This document shows positions 62,680 to 64,000 of a DNA stretch of 64,000 nucleotides, piece after piece. Each line of letters begins with the position of its first letter. Positions within the stretch are counted from its first letter, which is position 1. Under the pieces are notes generated by a model. It was not told the DNA's origin. It saw nothing but the letters and a program-made list of their open reading frames with translations, and ran no database searches. Source of the stretch: Pseudomonas hamedanensis. GTDB lineage: Bacteria; Pseudomonadota; Gammaproteobacteria; Pseudomonadales; Pseudomonadaceae. The DNA lies in contig NZ_CP077091.1 of NCBI RefSeq assembly GCF_014268595.2, forward strand, positions 1,634,501 to 1,698,500. The letters run 5' to 3'. Made by a program: the position numbers and the translations under genes.

Positions 62680-64000
62680 ATGAACATCCTTTACGACGAG
62701 CGCCTCGACGGACCACTCCCCGAGGTGAACAAGGCCGAACTGCTCAAGAGCTTGCAGCAGGCGCTGCCGGATCTGGACATTCTGTGGCGCGAGGACGAAC
62801 TCAAACCCTACGAATGCGACGGTCTCTCCGCCTACCGCACCACACCGATGCTGGTGGTCCTGCCCCGTCGACTCGAGCAGGTGCAAACCCTGCTCAGGCT
62901 CTGTCATGAACATCACATTCCGGTGGTTGCCCGTGGCGCAGGCACCGGTTTGTCCGGTGGCGCCTTGCCCCTGGAAAAAGGCGTGCTGCTGGTCATGGCG
63001 CGGTTCAACAACATCCTGCACATCGACTCGGCCGCCCGCACCGCACGGGTCCAGCCAGGGGTGCGCAATCTCGCCATATCCCAGGCCGCCGCGCCTTTCG
63101 GGCTGTATTACGCGCCCGACCCGTCCTCGCAGATCGCCTGCTCGATTGGCGGCAATGTCGCGGAAAATGCCGGCGGCGTGCATTGCCTCAAGTACGGTCT
63201 GACCGTGCACAACCTGCTGAAAATCGAAGTGCTGACCATCGAAGGAGAGCGCCTGACCTTGGGGTCCGAGGCCCTTGATTCGCCGGGCTTCGACTTGCTC
63301 GCACTGTTCACCGGTTCCGAAGGATTGCTGGGGATCATCACCGAAGTCACAGTCAAACTGCTGCCCCGCCCGCAAGTCGCCAAGGTGCTGCTGGGCAGTT
63401 TCGATTCGGTGGAAAAAGCCGGCCGCGCGGTCGCCGACATCATCGCCGCCGGGATTATTCCCGGCGGCCTGGAGATGATGGACAACCTCGCCATCCGCGC
63501 CGCCGAGGACTTTATCCACGCCGGCTACCCGGTCGATGCCGAGGCCATTCTGCTGTGCGAACTCGATGGCGTGGAGGCCGATGTCCACGACGATTGCCAA
63601 CGGGTGCGCGAAGTCATGACCCGCGCCGGCGCCAGCGAAGTGCGCCAGGCCCGGGACGAAGCCGAACGTGTGCGTTTCTGGGCCGGGCGTAAAAATGCCT
63701 TTCCGGCCATCGGGCGTCTGTCTCCCGATTATTACTGCATGGACGGCACCATCCCGCGCCGCGAATTGCCCGCCGTTTTGCAGGGCATCGCCCGTCTCGG
63801 CGAGGAATATGGCTTGCGCGTGGCGAATGTGTTCCATGCCGGTGACGGCAACATGCACCCGCTGATTCTGTTCGACGCCAACCAGCCAGGTGAACTGCAT
63901 CGCGCCGAGGCGCTGGGTGGCAAAATTCTTGAATTGTGCGTGCAGGTCGGCGGTAGCATTACCGGTGAACACGGGGTGGGCCGAGAGAAAATCAATCAGA
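62680..64000 (+). CDS. glcD: Glycolate oxidase FAD subunit GlcD (3' truncated)
   Basis: 440 codons visible; the frame runs off the window. FAD_binding_4 domain with ARGAGTGLSGGALPLEKGV and SIGGNVAENAGGVHCLKYG, then the FAD-oxidase C-terminal domain (GDGNMHPLILFDANQPGEL, TGEHGVGREK). It oxidises glycolate (or D-lactate) to glyoxylate with GlcE and GlcF, presumably encoded downstream. Expected full length about 500 aa. The REP pair before it leaves about 35 bp for a leader. Confidence 0.95.
   Translation, partial: MNILYDERLDGPLPEVNKAELLKSLQQALPDLDILWREDELKPYECDGLSAYRTTPMLVVLPRRLEQVQTLLRLCHEHHIPVVARGAGTGLSGGALPLEKGVLLVMARFNNILHIDSAARTARVQPGVRNLAISQAAAPFGLYYAPDPSSQIACSIGGNVAENAGGVHCLKYGLTVHNLLKIEVLTIEGERLTLGSEALDSPGFDLLALFTGSEGLLGIITEVTVKLLPRPQVAKVLLGSFDSVEKAGRAVADIIAAGIIPGGLEMMDNLAIRAAEDFIHAGYPVDAEAILLCELDGVEADVHDDCQRVREVMTRAGASEVRQARDEAERVRFWAGRKNAFPAIGRLSPDYYCMDGTIPRRELPAVLQGIARLGEEYGLRVANVFHAGDGNMHPLILFDANQPGELHRAEALGGKILELCVQVGGSITGEHGVGREKINQ

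Noticed and set aside
62365..63972. 535-residue minus-strand frame opposite glcD
   Set aside because: Antisense shadow of glcD, whose FAD motifs are unmistakable on the plus strand.

Overview
The window reads as a chromosomal segment of a Pseudomonas from the P. fluorescens complex. This rests on high G+C coding sequence, dense packing, many dispersed REP-type palindromes with GTGGGAGCGGGCTTGCTCGC-like and GTAGGAGTGAGCCTGCTCGC-like arms, and gene neighbourhoods known from pseudomonads (dhcR-dhcAB-atoB, a PA4872-type oxaloacetate decarboxylase, a Pseudomonas-type Mqo, and LigD with PE-LIG-POL order). I see no phage, integrase, transposase, CRISPR array, rRNA or tRNA. Most of the segment is core or soft-core metabolism; accessory flavour is limited to the Ig-repeat protein (53.3-57.3 kb), the LodA/LodB-like pair (33.7-37.0 kb) and the acyl-amino-acid-like cluster (44.8-52.0 kb).

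Layout: 0-2.1 kb, end of a putrescine ABC transporter operon (potI, potF). 2.3-5.3 kb, thpR, small proteins and lipoproteins. 5.5-7.3 kb, a lactate/glycolate permease. 7.5-11.3 kb, a periplasmic molybdenum aldehyde oxidoreductase (paoABC), followed by a Tat-exported aldo/keto reductase. 12.5-22.9 kb, mostly single genes: an alpha/beta hydrolase, a CAP protein, an OBAP-like lipoprotein, a 27-residue membrane peptide, mqo, a chemoreceptor, sodC, yjdF, a DUF2388 protein and others. 22.9-25.5 kb, ligD. 25.7-26.0 kb, a tandem REP array. 26-29 kb, a DUF533 protein, phosphatidylcholine synthase and a methyltransferase.

29.2-33.5 kb is a small redox-looking module. A DipZ-like CcdA-thioredoxin protein lies in a probable operon with a secreted 14-residue-repeat protein and a DUF2790 protein. 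A two-component system is transcribed divergently, and the shared promoter region carries a duplicated dyad. 33.7-37.0 kb has a divergent LodA-like quinoprotein with its LodB-like flavoprotein behind a perfect 28-bp palindrome. 37-39 kb holds a methyltransferase and a sirtuin. 39.1-42.9 kb is the dehydrocarnitine CoA-transferase operon with its LysR regulator. 43.1-44.5 kb is cobF with an overlapping phosphatase.

44.8-52.0 kb is the most interesting block: an RpiR regulator, a cysteine amidohydrolase, a glutamine-synthetase-like ligase, an N-formylglutamate-amidohydrolase-like enzyme, an APC permease, and a second pair of arginine N-succinyltransferase-like subunits. Together these look like an uncharacterised route that imports, glutamylates or acylates, then de-acylates a nitrogen compound. 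52.2-64 kb continues with an oxaloacetate decarboxylase, the Ig-repeat giant, a carboxypeptidase G2-like M20 peptidase, a MASE2-GGDEF cyclase, a Baeyer-Villiger monooxygenase with its esterase, and the start of glcD.
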